DNA from: Sandaracinus sp. | GTDB lineage: Bacteria > Myxococcota_A > Polyangia > Polyangiales > Houyiibacteriaceae | Length of the DNA: 51,773 nt | Reading direction: 5' to 3' | Assembly: GCA_002699025.1 (NCBI GenBank) | Contig: PABA01000233.1 | Coordinates: 1-51,773, forward strand | In this document: in pieces, positions 9,119 through 17,240 of the stretch | How the letters are laid out: every line of letters starts with the position of its first letter | Numbering within the stretch: position 1 is the stretch's first letter | The notes under the pieces: generated by a model | Told to the model about the DNA's origin: nothing | What the model saw: only the letters and a program-made list of their open reading frames with translations | Database searches by the model: none | Position numbers and translations under genes: made by a program

Positions 9119-9625
9119 ATGCGACGCACGGCCCTGGCCCGGATCCTGGCCGGAGCGCTCGCCCTGGTCGCGGCGGGCTGCGCCGAGGAGAGCGCCTCGC
9201 CGCCTCCCGAGGCGAGCGCGGGCGGCGAGCGCTCGGGCGCCGGCGCGTCGGCCGAGGTCACGGCCGGTGCCGTCGCGCCCGACGCCCCGGCGTCCTACGC
9301 GTCCGAGCGCCCGCCGCCGCTCTGGGAGACGCCCGCCGCGCGCACCGAGCGGCGCTCGCCCCTCGCCGACGCGCTCCGCGACGCCGTACGCGCCGCCCGC
9401 CCGGCGTTCCAGGCCTGCTTCGAGGCGGCCGGGCTCGAGGACGGCGCGACCCTGCCCCGGAGCGACATCGCCTTCACCATCGGCGAGGACGGCCGGCTCC
9501 GCGACGTCGACGTGACCTTCGGCTCGGCCCACGAGGCGCTGGCCGAGTGCGTGCGAGAGGCCCTCGAGGGGCGCGAGGTGCTCCCGCCGCCGGGGGGCGG
9601 GATCGTGCGCGTGCGCTACCCATGA
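9119..9625 (+). CDS. Lipoprotein with AgmX/PglI-like C-terminal domain
   Basis: A 168-residue lipoprotein with signal MRRTALARILAGALALVAAGC (lipobox VAAGC). After an acidic/Ala-rich linker, the C-terminal 90 residues match the pattern of the myxobacterial AgmX/PglI C-terminal domain: FQACFEAA, an ITIG-DG-type strand (FTIGEDGRLRDV), a second conserved Cys in ALAECVREAL, and a closing PGGGIVRVRYP. In myxobacteria this domain is linked to gliding and multiprotein envelope machines and is distantly TonB-C-like. The gene overlaps the following methyltransferase by four bases (ATGA), so the two are translationally coupled. Confidence 0.8.
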   Translation: MRRTALARILAGALALVAAGCAEESASPPPEASAGGERSGAGASAEVTAGAVAPDAPASYASERPPPLWETPAARTERRSPLADALRDAVRAARPAFQACFEAAGLEDGATLPRSDIAFTIGEDGRLRDVDVTFGSAHEALAECVREALEGREVLPPPGGGIVRVRYP

Positions 9626-10992
9626 GCGGCGCGCCCCGAGAGACGCTCGAGGCCGCCCTCGACCTGCTCGCGCCGCTGCGCGACGTCGTGCTCGGCCGGG
9701 TCGTCGGCCCGGAGGTGCCCGCCTGGTGCGCGCGCCGCGGCTGGGCGCCGTGGCTCCTCGCGCGCAGCGACGCCGAGCTCGAGGCGCTCGAGGCGACCGG
9801 CCTCGGCCGCGCCGAGCCGCGCCTCCTCGAGGACGCGCCGGAGAGCCTCCGCGCCCTGGTCCGGGCCGTGGCCACGCTCCTCGCTCCCTACTGGTCGCCC
9901 CGCGACGCGGCACCGGACGCTCCGTCGACCGATGCCTCGCCGCGCCTCGACGCAGCGCGCGGCGCGTCCCCGCGACCCGATGCGCCCGCCGCCACTTCGC
10001 GCCTCGACACGGCGCGCCATGCTTCGTCTGGAGCCGCCCCGCGCCGCGACGCATCCCTCGACGAGCGGCCGCCCGAGCCGCCCGCGCGGCAGGGCCGCCG
10101 CGTGAAGGCGCGCAAGCGGCTCCAGGTCGAGGCGCTCCGGGAGGCGGCCGCGCCCCTCGCCGCGGGCGCCCGCCGCGTGATCGACGTCGGCGCCGGGCAC
10201 GGGCACCTCACCCGCGCCCTCCGCGAGCGCCTCGCCCTCCCCGCCCTCGGCCTCGAGCGCGACCCGGCCCGGGTGCGCGTCGCCCGCGAGCTCGCCGGTC
10301 CCGCCGGCCCGCGCTTCGAAGCCACGGACGCCTCCCGCGCGATCCCCGCAGGACCGGGCGACCTCCTCGTCGGCCTCCACGCTTGCGGCGGCCTCGGCGA
10401 CGCCCTCGTCACGCGCGCCGCCGCGACCGGCGCCCACGCCCTGCTCGTCTCCTGCTGCCACCAGAAGATCGACGGCCCGGCCCGCGCGCCCCTCTCTCGG
10501 CTCGCCCGCGACCGCGGCTTCGAGCTCCCCCGCGAGGCGCTCGGCCTCGCCAACCTCGCCTACGGCCTCGAGATCGTCTCCGGCGGCGCCGAGGCCATCC
10601 AGCGCGGCCGCGAGACCCGCCACGCCCTCGCGCTGCTGCTCCGCGAGCGCGGCGTCGACCTCGGCCCGGGCGACGAGGCGCGCGGCATCGGGCGCGATCG
10701 CTTCCGCAAGGGCCTCGCCCACGTCGCCCCGCGCGCCCTCGCCCGCCGCGGCCTGGCCCAGCCCGGGCCGACCGAGCTCGAGACCACCCTCGCGCGCGCC
10801 CGCGAGGAGCACGGCCGCATGCGCCGCCTCGGCCTCCCCCGCGGCCTCCTCGGGCGCCTCCTCGAGCTCGCGCTGGTGCTGGACCGCGCCGTCGCCCTCG
10901 AGGAGGCCGGCCACGCCGTCCGCGTCGAGCCGGCCTTCCCCGCCCAGGTCAGCCCGCGCAACCTCGCCCTCCTCGCCCGCGCCCGAAGCTGA
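9622..10992 (+). CDS. METTL25/RRNAD1-like class I methyltransferase
   Basis: A 456-residue cytoplasmic protein. The SAM-binding motif I is VIDVGAGHGHLTRAL (186-200), preceded by basic VKARKRLQVE. The later GLHACGGLGD and LVSCCHQK motifs are characteristic of the methyltransferase family that includes eukaryotic METTL25/RRNAD1. Residues 93-158 form a low-complexity Ala/Arg/Asp/Ser insertion made of imperfect RLDAAR/RPDAP-type repeats, absent from typical family members. The ATG at 9622 overlaps the upstream stop codon, which fixes the start. The substrate (protein, RNA or small molecule) is unknown. Confidence 0.78.
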   Translation: MSGAPRETLEAALDLLAPLRDVVLGRVVGPEVPAWCARRGWAPWLLARSDAELEALEATGLGRAEPRLLEDAPESLRALVRAVATLLAPYWSPRDAAPDAPSTDASPRLDAARGASPRPDAPAATSRLDTARHASSGAAPRRDASLDERPPEPPARQGRRVKARKRLQVEALREAAAPLAAGARRVIDVGAGHGHLTRALRERLALPALGLERDPARVRVARELAGPAGPRFEATDASRAIPAGPGDLLVGLHACGGLGDALVTRAAATGAHALLVSCCHQKIDGPARAPLSRLARDRGFELPREALGLANLAYGLEIVSGGAEAIQRGRETRHALALLLRERGVDLGPGDEARGIGRDRFRKGLAHVAPRALARRGLAQPGPTELETTLARAREEHGRMRRLGLPRGLLGRLLELALVLDRAVALEEAGHAVRVEPAFPAQVSPRNLALLARARS

Positions 10993-11220
10993 GGGCGGAG
11001 CCGATCGGGGCGCGCGGCTCCGGCAGTGTGGATCCGGCCGCGCAGCTCCGGGCGCGCGGTCCCGCGACAGCCGGGCGCGAGCCGGAGCGGGTCCCGCGGC
11101 CCCATCCCCTGCCCCCGATGGCGGAAGGGGAAGCTCGACGACCTCGGTGGGCCGCGCGGCGCGCAGCTCCCACCGCCGCGCCGTGTTGCGAAGCGCAGAT
11201 CGCGGGGCCATGACCCGGCG

Positions 11221-12153
11221 ATGGCTCCGCGACGCCGCCTCCGCGCCTGGAAGGTGCTCCTCGCGCTCCTGCTCACGCTGGGGGTCGCGGGCTTCGTCGC
11301 CTACTACTTCGCCACCGAGAAGCTCGCCGGCGACCTGGTGAAGCCGCGCAACGCCGGCCGCGACTTCGACACGAGCGTGCCCGACGACGTCTCCCGCCAC
11401 CTCCGCGTCGAGCGCGGCGACGTGGTCCTCGACACCTGGGTCATCGAGCCGCGGAAGGAGCGCCCGCCCGAGAGCGTCGACTGGGTCCTGGTGCTCCACG
11501 GTGTCTCCGATCAGAAGCGCACCATGGTCGGCCTCGGCCGCCGCTTCGCGAACCACGGCGTCGGCGCCATCCTCGTCGACCTGCGTGGCCACGGCCTCTC
11601 GAGCGAGGTGCCGATCACCTACGGCGCCGAGGAGGTCCCGGACCTCTCCGCCGTGCTGGACGCCGTGACGGCCGAGGGCTACTCGCTGGGCGAGGTCGGC
11701 GTCTACGGCCCGAGCTACGGCGGCGCCGTCGGCATCCAGCTCGGCGCCACGGACCCGCGCGTCACCCGCGCCGTGAGCGTCGCCTCCTTCGCCTCCTTCC
11801 GGCGCAACGTCCGCCCGCACCTCGAGGCGCACACGAAGGACTGGTCCTGGATCATCCCGGGCTTCTTCGTCGACTCGATGATCCGCATCGCCAGCATGCG
11901 CGCCGGCTTCGACCCGGACGACGCCTCCCCCGAGGCCGACATCGCGCACACCAACGGGCGCCACCTCCTCGTGCACAGCCGCGACGACGAGATCGTCCCC
12001 TACCAGCAGGCCGTCGACATGAAGGACGCCTGCGGCGAGCGCTGCGAGCTGCTCACGCTCGAGGGCATGGACCACCTCGGCTCCCTCTCGAACCAGCCCC
12101 TCCGCGAGCGCCTCCACACCTTCCTCACGGGCGAGCCCCTCTCCTCGCTGTGA
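11221..12153 (+). CDS. Membrane-anchored alpha/beta hydrolase
   Basis: A 310-residue serine hydrolase-like protein with one N-terminal transmembrane anchor (residues 11-30, WKVLLALLLTLGVAGFVAYY) preceded by Arg-rich residues, so the catalytic domain faces the periplasm. The fold shows WVLVLHGVSD, DLRGHGLS, the nucleophile elbow GPSYGG, the acid in HSRDDEIVP and the catalytic His in GMDHLG. It resembles the BEM46/YqkD group of peptidase S9-like hydrolases. ATG 11221 is used; a GTG/ATG earlier in the frame would only add low-complexity sequence. The 228 bp before it hold nothing I can name. It converges with the Cys-rich lipoprotein gene at 12240. Confidence 0.82.
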   Translation: MAPRRRLRAWKVLLALLLTLGVAGFVAYYFATEKLAGDLVKPRNAGRDFDTSVPDDVSRHLRVERGDVVLDTWVIEPRKERPPESVDWVLVLHGVSDQKRTMVGLGRRFANHGVGAILVDLRGHGLSSEVPITYGAEEVPDLSAVLDAVTAEGYSLGEVGVYGPSYGGAVGIQLGATDPRVTRAVSVASFASFRRNVRPHLEAHTKDWSWIIPGFFVDSMIRIASMRAGFDPDDASPEADIAHTNGRHLLVHSRDDEIVPYQQAVDMKDACGERCELLTLEGMDHLGSLSNQPLRERLHTFLTGEPLSSL

Positions 12154-12166
12154 AGGCCCGCACCCC

Positions 12167-12222
12167 GGGCCCGCCGCCCAGGCCACGCGGGCGACGGGCG
12201 ACGGACGGCGGGCGGCGGGCCC
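12167..12222. terminator. Bidirectional hairpin between convergent genes
   Basis: GGGCCCGCCGCCC (12167-12179) pairs perfectly with its reverse complement at 12210-12222, leaving a 30-nt loop. It sits between the stop codons of the hydrolase (12153) and the Cys-rich lipoprotein (12240), where a shared terminator is expected. No T-run follows. Confidence 0.6.
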
Positions 12223-12239
12223 TCCCTTCCATCCGGTGA

Positions 12240-14000
12240 TCAATCCCGGCAGCAGAGCACGCCGCCGTCCGCCGGCCCGCTCTTCACCGCCGCGCTCGCC
12301 TCGGAGGAGCTCCCGCCCCCGAGGTCCCAGGGTGCCGCGTCGTTCGAGGAGCTGAGGAAGCGGTTCAGCGAGTTGCAGCTCCCGATGCTCGTCGGATCAC
12401 CGAGCGTTCCGCAGCCGAAGATGTCGTTGCTCCCCCCGCCGCAGCGCCCGGAGCCCGGCCCGCTCACCGCCGCCGTGAAGAAGTAGTCCCCGGAGGCCCC
12501 CTCCACGACGCCCGCGCACCCGTCGGGGCTGCTCGCACCGAAGTCCGCCGGCGAGTCGCAGACGTGCCACCCCGGCGCGCAGAGATCCTCGACGTTGCAC
12601 CCCGTGCCGTCGGGGTTCGCGCCGCCGTCGCCCGCGAAGCGATCGCAGGCCGGCGCCGCCTGGCGGATGCCCGGCACGTCCCAGCCGCCGGCGCAGGAGG
12701 CCACGTCGGGGTAGGTCGCGAGGTCGGCGAAGCCCTCGCGCGACCCGTCCGCGCAGCCCACGGCCGCCAGGTCGACGCAGCAGAGCACGCCGCCCTGCTC
12801 GGCGTTCGGCTTGGTCACGTTCAGCGCCTCCGAGACCGACGAGCCCCCGAGGTCCCAGCCCGTCAGCCCGCCCGTCGAGCTGGTCAGGAAGCGCTCGAGC
12901 GGCGCGCAGCTCGCGGCGTTGGCGGCCTGGCCCAGATCACCGCACCCGAAGACGTCGTTCGAGCCCGTGGGCCCGCAGAGCGCCGAGCCGGGCCCGGTGG
13001 CCCGCGCCGCGAAGAACAGGTCCGACGCACCGCCGAGCGCGTCGCCACAGCTCCCCGCCGTGCGCCGCTCGAGGGCACCGCCGTCGGCGCAGATCGCCCA
13101 GCCAGGGGCGCAGAGGTCCGCCGCGGCGCAGCCCATGCCGCTCGGATCATCGGCGTCGTTCCCCGCGTCGTGATCGCAGAGCGGCGCGGTCGCGAGGCGC
13201 GTCCCCGGCTGCGAGAACCCACCCGAGCAGGCCGCGACGGCGGGGTAGCTCGCTTCGCCGACGAAGCCCTCGCGCGTTCCGTCCGCGCAGCCACTTTCGC
13301 GGGCGACGCAGCTCCCCCCGGCGCAGACCTCGCCCGCGCCGCACGCGACTCCGCAAGCGCCGCAGCTCGCTTCGTCGACCGCGAGGTCCACGCAGGCCCC
13401 GTCGCAGAAGCTCAGCCCGGCGTCGCAGGCGCAGCTCCCGGCGACGCAGCTCGCGCCGTCGACGCAGGCCACGCCGCAAGCGCCGCAGTTCGCCGCGTCG
13501 CGCTGGAGGTCGACGCACGCCGGGTCGCAGAAGGTCGTCGGCGCGTCACAGGCGCAGCTCCCGGCGACGCAGCTCGCGCCGTCGACGCAGGCCACGCCGC
13601 AGGCGCCGCAGTTCGCCGCGTCGCTCATCGGGTCCGCGCAGACCTCGCCGCAGAGGAGCTCGCCCGGGTCGCAGGGGCCGCCGTCCACGCCGCCGCCGTC
13701 CACGCCGCCGTCGCCGCTCGCCCCCGCGTCTTCCTCCGTCGCAGCGTCCGCGCCCACCGCAGCGTCCGCGCCCATCGCAGCGTCCGCGCCCACCGCCGCG
13801 TCCATGGCCACCGCCGCGTCCATGGCCACCGCCGCGTCCGTTCGCGTCGCCGCGTCCAGGCGCCCGCCGGCGTCCTCGCCCGCTCGGCCCGCGTCTTCCG
13901 CCGGCGAAGAGTCGTCCCCACAGCCCGCGCCGAGCCCCCCCAAGAGCACCAGCAGCCCCACCCCGAGGAGCCCGCGGCTCCGCACACGTCGACGATCCAT
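12240..14000 (-). CDS. Cys-rich lipoprotein with duplicated C-terminal module
   Basis: A 586-residue lipoprotein (lipobox LGAGC, Cys27). Residues 30-109 are Asp/Ala/Gly-rich and include repeated DAAVAM/DAAVGA units. Residues 110-237 hold three Cys-rich repeats of the NCGACGVACVDGASC type seen in many myxobacterial surface proteins. Residues 238-410 and 416-586 are two copies of a module of about 170 residues: it begins GCADG(T/S)REGF, continues with DLCAPGW and FGCG, and ends WDLGG then GVLCC(V/R)D. I cannot name this module. The start at 14000 is preceded by GGGAGGGAATCGAAG. The gene is divergent from the winged-helix gene at 14138, and is probably exposed at the outer membrane. Confidence 0.85.
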   Translation of the reverse strand: MDRRRVRSRGLLGVGLLVLLGGLGAGCGDDSSPAEDAGRAGEDAGGRLDAATRTDAAVAMDAAVAMDAAVGADAAMGADAAVGADAATEEDAGASGDGGVDGGGVDGGPCDPGELLCGEVCADPMSDAANCGACGVACVDGASCVAGSCACDAPTTFCDPACVDLQRDAANCGACGVACVDGASCVAGSCACDAGLSFCDGACVDLAVDEASCGACGVACGAGEVCAGGSCVARESGCADGTREGFVGEASYPAVAACSGGFSQPGTRLATAPLCDHDAGNDADDPSGMGCAAADLCAPGWAICADGGALERRTAGSCGDALGGASDLFFAARATGPGSALCGPTGSNDVFGCGDLGQAANAASCAPLERFLTSSTGGLTGWDLGGSSVSEALNVTKPNAEQGGVLCCVDLAAVGCADGSREGFADLATYPDVASCAGGWDVPGIRQAAPACDRFAGDGGANPDGTGCNVEDLCAPGWHVCDSPADFGASSPDGCAGVVEGASGDYFFTAAVSGPGSGRCGGGSNDIFGCGTLGDPTSIGSCNSLNRFLSSSNDAAPWDLGGGSSSEASAAVKSGPADGGVLCCRD

Positions 14001-14137
14001 CTTCGATTCCCTCCCGGACGCCGCCCTGGGCGCCACCCCCACACCCTTCGAAATCGAGGGAATCGCTCGCTAGTGAACTTTCGTTCGCCCCCGGGGGGGA
14101 TAGGCTCCCCGCAGCGCCCGACCGGCGTCCTTCACCG

Positions 14138-15118
14138 ATGCACACGCGCCACCTCATCGACGCGCTCGTCCAGCAGACGACCATCTTGATCGCGCAGCTC
14201 GCGACCGCCGCCGGCATCCGCGCGCCCCTCGCCCACGTCGCCGACCAGGTCTTCCTCCACCTCTCGCGCGAGATCGAGTCCCAGGGCGTCCGCCGCAAGG
14301 TCGCCGCCGACATGTTCGGCCTGGCGCTGCGCTCCTATCAGAAGAAGGTCCGCCGGCTCCTCGAGTCCGAGTCCGCGCCCGATCGCACGCTCTGGGAGGC
14401 CGTGGCGACCTTCGTCGCCGAGCGCGGCGAGGTGAGCCGCCCCGAGGTGCTCGACGCCTTCCGCCGGGACGACCCGATGACCGTCGCCGCCATCCTGAAC
14501 GACCTCGCGCGCTCCGGCCTGGTCGAGGCCGAGGGCCGCGGCGACGACGCGCGGTTCCGCTCCGTCGACGTCGCGCGCCTCCCGGCGGACACCGCCGAGC
14601 CGGGCCGGGATCTCGTCGCCTCGCGCCTCTGGATGTCCGTCGACGACGCGCCCGCCCCCCGCGAGGAGGTCGTCGCGCGCTTCGACTTCGATCCGGTGAC
14701 GACGCGCCGCGCCCTCGACGCGCTGCTCGCCGAGGGGCGGCTCCAGGTCGACGCGGAGGGCCGGCTCCGCAGCGGCCGCTTCGTGGTCCCCGTGGGCGCC
14801 GAGGCCGGCTGGGAGGCCGCCGTCTTCGACCACTTCCGGGCGCTGGCCAAGGCCGTCGCCGCCAAGGTCCGCTCCCCTCGCTCACGCGCCGACGATCGCA
14901 TCGGGGGCGCCACGCTGAGCTTCGACCTCCACCCCGACCACCCGCACCGGGAGGAGGTCGAAACGCTCCTCGCCCGCGTACGAGAGGACGTGAACGCGCT
15001 CTGGGAGCGGGTCGCGGAGTACAACCGGGCGCACCCCTTCGAGGGCGAGGGGCGCCGCAAGGTCTTCTTCTACTTCGGCCAGAACGTGGAAGACGCCGGT
15101 ACGGAGGAGCCGAAGTGA
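14138..15118 (+). CDS. Hypothetical protein with two winged-helix-like segments
   Basis: A 326-residue soluble protein of no family I can name. The N-terminus (residues 1-75) is helical and resembles a DNA-binding head (GVRRKVAADMFGLALRSYQKKV). Residues 85-150 and 165-220 each look like a winged helix (for example SRPEVLDAF...VAAILNDLARSGLVEAEG, and PVTTRRALDALLAEGRLQVDAEG). The C-terminal third is helical and charged and ends in VFFYFGQNVEDA. Two winged helices suggest a transcriptional regulator or a nucleic-acid-associated factor, but this is inference. It is transcribed away from the Cys-rich lipoprotein gene with 137 bp between them. Confidence 0.7.
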   Translation: MHTRHLIDALVQQTTILIAQLATAAGIRAPLAHVADQVFLHLSREIESQGVRRKVAADMFGLALRSYQKKVRRLLESESAPDRTLWEAVATFVAERGEVSRPEVLDAFRRDDPMTVAAILNDLARSGLVEAEGRGDDARFRSVDVARLPADTAEPGRDLVASRLWMSVDDAPAPREEVVARFDFDPVTTRRALDALLAEGRLQVDAEGRLRSGRFVVPVGAEAGWEAAVFDHFRALAKAVAAKVRSPRSRADDRIGGATLSFDLHPDHPHREEVETLLARVREDVNALWERVAEYNRAHPFEGEGRRKVFFYFGQNVEDAGTEEPK

Positions 15119-15272
15119 CGCCCGCCCTCGGCCTCTCGCTCGCGCCCCCCTCCTCCCCCTCGGGTCCCAGCACCGGCAACGGGAGCGAGCCGAAGTGATG
15201 CGCCCCCTCGCCCTCGCCCTCGGCTTCCTGCTCGCGTCCTGCTCCTCCCCCGCGGGCCCGAGCACGGGCGAC
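15107..15272. repeat. Imperfect tandem duplication of a lipoprotein leader
   Basis: The sequence GAGCCGAAGTGA occurs at 15107-15118 and again at 15187-15198. The bases that follow (15125-15180) match 15217-15272 at roughly four positions in five. The downstream copy encodes the signal peptide of the next lipoprotein. The upstream copy encodes a similar peptide (PALGLSLAPPSSPSGPSTG) but lacks the ATG and the lipobox Cys, and ends at the second TGA. The second copy carries 12 extra bases. Confidence 0.75.
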
Positions 15273-15830
15273 AGCAACACGAACTGGCTCGACTTCTGCG
15301 CCAGCGACGTGGACTGCCCGACCGGCGGCCGCTGCCTCTGCGGCGTGTGCACCCGCCCGTGCGAAGGCGACGGCGACTGCGTGGCCGTCCCCGGCGCGCG
15401 CGCCCTCTGCGTCCCGACGGCGAAGGAGTACGTCGCCCCCCGCTGCGGGGTGGAGGTCGGGCCCGAGGAGGCCATCTGCCTGAGCGAGTGCGAGACCGAC
15501 CTGGCGCCGTGCAAGGACGGCTTTCTCTGCGTCGAAGGGGCCTGCGCGCCGGGCCCCGAGGTGGGCGACGCGGGGCTCTGTGCCTGCCCCGGCTGCGCCG
15601 CGGACGCCAGCCGCTGCGCGGGCCTCCCGGGCTGCGAGGAGATGGCGCGCTGCGCCCTCGAGAGCGGGTGCAGCGGCGACGGCTGTGTCGATCGCGCGGA
15701 CGCCCCCTGCATCGACGTCGCCCATGAGATCGGCCGGACGACCGAGGCCGCCACGACCGGCCTCGGCCTCGCCGAGTGCATCCGCGACGGAGGCTGCGAC
15801 CTCGAGAGCGCCCTCCGCACGTGCCGCTGA
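15198..15830 (+). CDS. Small Cys-rich lipoprotein
   Basis: A 210-residue lipoprotein with signal MRPLALALGFLLASC (lipobox LLASC). The mature part is rich in paired cysteines (CASDVDCPTGGRCLCGVC, PCEGDGDC, CLSECETDLAPCKDGFLC), a spacing common in myxobacterial surface proteins, where they probably form disulfides. The C-terminal 60 residues are helical with four more Cys. Function is unknown. ATG 15198 directly follows a GTG at 15195; ATG is preferred. Its leader is preceded by a decayed copy of itself. It converges with the porin gene, with only nine bases between stops. Confidence 0.75.
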   Translation: MRPLALALGFLLASCSSPAGPSTGDSNTNWLDFCASDVDCPTGGRCLCGVCTRPCEGDGDCVAVPGARALCVPTAKEYVAPRCGVEVGPEEAICLSECETDLAPCKDGFLCVEGACAPGPEVGDAGLCACPGCAADASRCAGLPGCEEMARCALESGCSGDGCVDRADAPCIDVAHEIGRTTEAATTGLGLAECIRDGGCDLESALRTCR

Positions 15831-15839
15831 GCAAGGGTA

Positions 15840-17033
15840 CTAGGGAGCGAGGGCGTCCAGGCGCACCTCGAGCTGGAGGCGCAGGCGCTGCTCGCCCGCG
15901 TCGAGGAGCCGGCCCTCGGCGACGTGGAAGGCGTCGAGGTGCAGCGAGAGGTCGTGGCCGTCGAGGTACCAGGCGAGCCCCGCGCCGAGCTCGCTCCGCC
16001 GCGCGAGCCCCGTCGCCGGCGCCCCGGCCCGCCGCGGCCAGAGCGCCCCGACGCGCGCCACGAGCTCGAGGTCGACGCCGGGCACGAGCGCGCCGATCTG
16101 CAGGAAGGCGCCCACGCCGTTCCGCGGCGCGTCCGGCGCGACGGCCGCGTCCCCCGCATCGCGCCGCCCGCGCCGCCAGATCAGGTCCGCCTCGAGCGTC
16201 CAACCACGCCAGAGCGCCAGCACGTCGAAGGCCGCCGCGTGGATGTCCGTGGTGCCCCCGTCCACCGGCCGCGGCCCCTCGAGCCCGTCGAGCCCGCGCG
16301 CCCGATCGAGGAAGGCGTAGGCCGCGCCGAGGGCGAGCCGCGGCCGGGTGGAGCGCTCGAGATCGGCCTGCGTCCCGTCGTCGAAGAGGCCGAAGGGGAG
16401 CAGCTCGACGCGCCCGAACCAGGCGAGCCCGCCGTCCTCGCCGAAGCCCCCCTCGCGCCCCTCCCCCGTGCCGACGCCGACGGCGTAGCGCAGCCGCCCG
16501 AGGCCCAGGAAGTCGCGCGAGCGGAGCATCACGCCGAGGTCCCGGTCGAGCCCGAGGGCCCCGTCCACGATGCTCCGGTCGACGAGCGCGAGCTCGGCCG
16601 AGCTGATGATCCGCTCGCGAGCGAAGGGCCGCTTCGACTGGCCGATCACCAGCGCGACGTCCCGGTGGAAGGCGAGCTCGAGCGTGGCGTCGAGGAGCGG
16701 CGTGTAGCGGAGGCCGTCCTCGTCGAGGCCGAGGTCCGCCGGGGAGAGCGCGAGCTGCACGTCGAAGCGGACGGCGGGGTGGAAGGCGAAGCCCTCGAGG
16801 TCGACGCGGGCCCGGCGGATGGCGGGCGTGAAGGGGTCGCCGCCCTCCTCCCCCCAGCGTCCCGTGAGCCGCGCCTGGAAGCGGCCCCCGACCTCGAGCG
16901 CGAAGCGCGGCCCGGTCTCGCCCCCGGCCTCGATGCGTGCGCCGCCGCTCCTCGATTCGTCCGGCTGCGCGCGCGCCTCGGCCGCGATCACGCCGAGGAG
17001 CAGCGCCGCGAGGGGCCCACCGAGCCGGACCAT
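15840..17033 (-). CDS. Phosphate-selective porin O/P-like outer-membrane protein
   Basis: A 397-residue predicted outer-membrane beta-barrel. A signal peptide (LAALLLGVIAAEARAQ) is followed by a porin-like body with alternating hydrophobic strands, beginning FALEVGGRFQARLTG and including RRARVDLEGFAFHPAVRFDVQLAL and IGQSKRPFARERI, the pattern of porin O/P family proteins. The last residues (LRLQLEVRLDALAP) are strand-like but do not end in Phe. Phosphate selectivity is a family name and should not be assumed. ATG 17033 is the first start before the signal. Two TGACGC boxes lie in the divergent region toward yhbH. Confidence 0.8.
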   Translation of the reverse strand: MVRLGGPLAALLLGVIAAEARAQPDESRSGGARIEAGGETGPRFALEVGGRFQARLTGRWGEEGGDPFTPAIRRARVDLEGFAFHPAVRFDVQLALSPADLGLDEDGLRYTPLLDATLELAFHRDVALVIGQSKRPFARERIISSAELALVDRSIVDGALGLDRDLGVMLRSRDFLGLGRLRYAVGVGTGEGREGGFGEDGGLAWFGRVELLPFGLFDDGTQADLERSTRPRLALGAAYAFLDRARGLDGLEGPRPVDGGTTDIHAAAFDVLALWRGWTLEADLIWRRGRRDAGDAAVAPDAPRNGVGAFLQIGALVPGVDLELVARVGALWPRRAGAPATGLARRSELGAGLAWYLDGHDLSLHLDAFHVAEGRLLDAGEQRLRLQLEVRLDALAP

Positions 17034-17240
17034 GGACGCACGCCCGATGCGGGCGGGCGCGCGCGAATCGGAGCGCGGAGGTCGTCGGCCGGGAGCGGCC
17101 CCGGCAGAGCGTGGGGGCGACGAAAGCAACACGGAGGTGACGCCAACGTGACGCGAGGATGGCGCGCGCACCAGCCCGGGCGGCCCCCCGAACGCGCTCT
17201 CCCTTCGGGGGGGAGGCCCGGGAGCTGATAGACTGTCGCC

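Noticed and set aside
16937-17228. Short open frames in the porin-yhbH gap
   Set aside because: They overlap the porin 5' end and are Arg-rich without a recognisable start or motif; the gap is better explained as a divergent promoter region.
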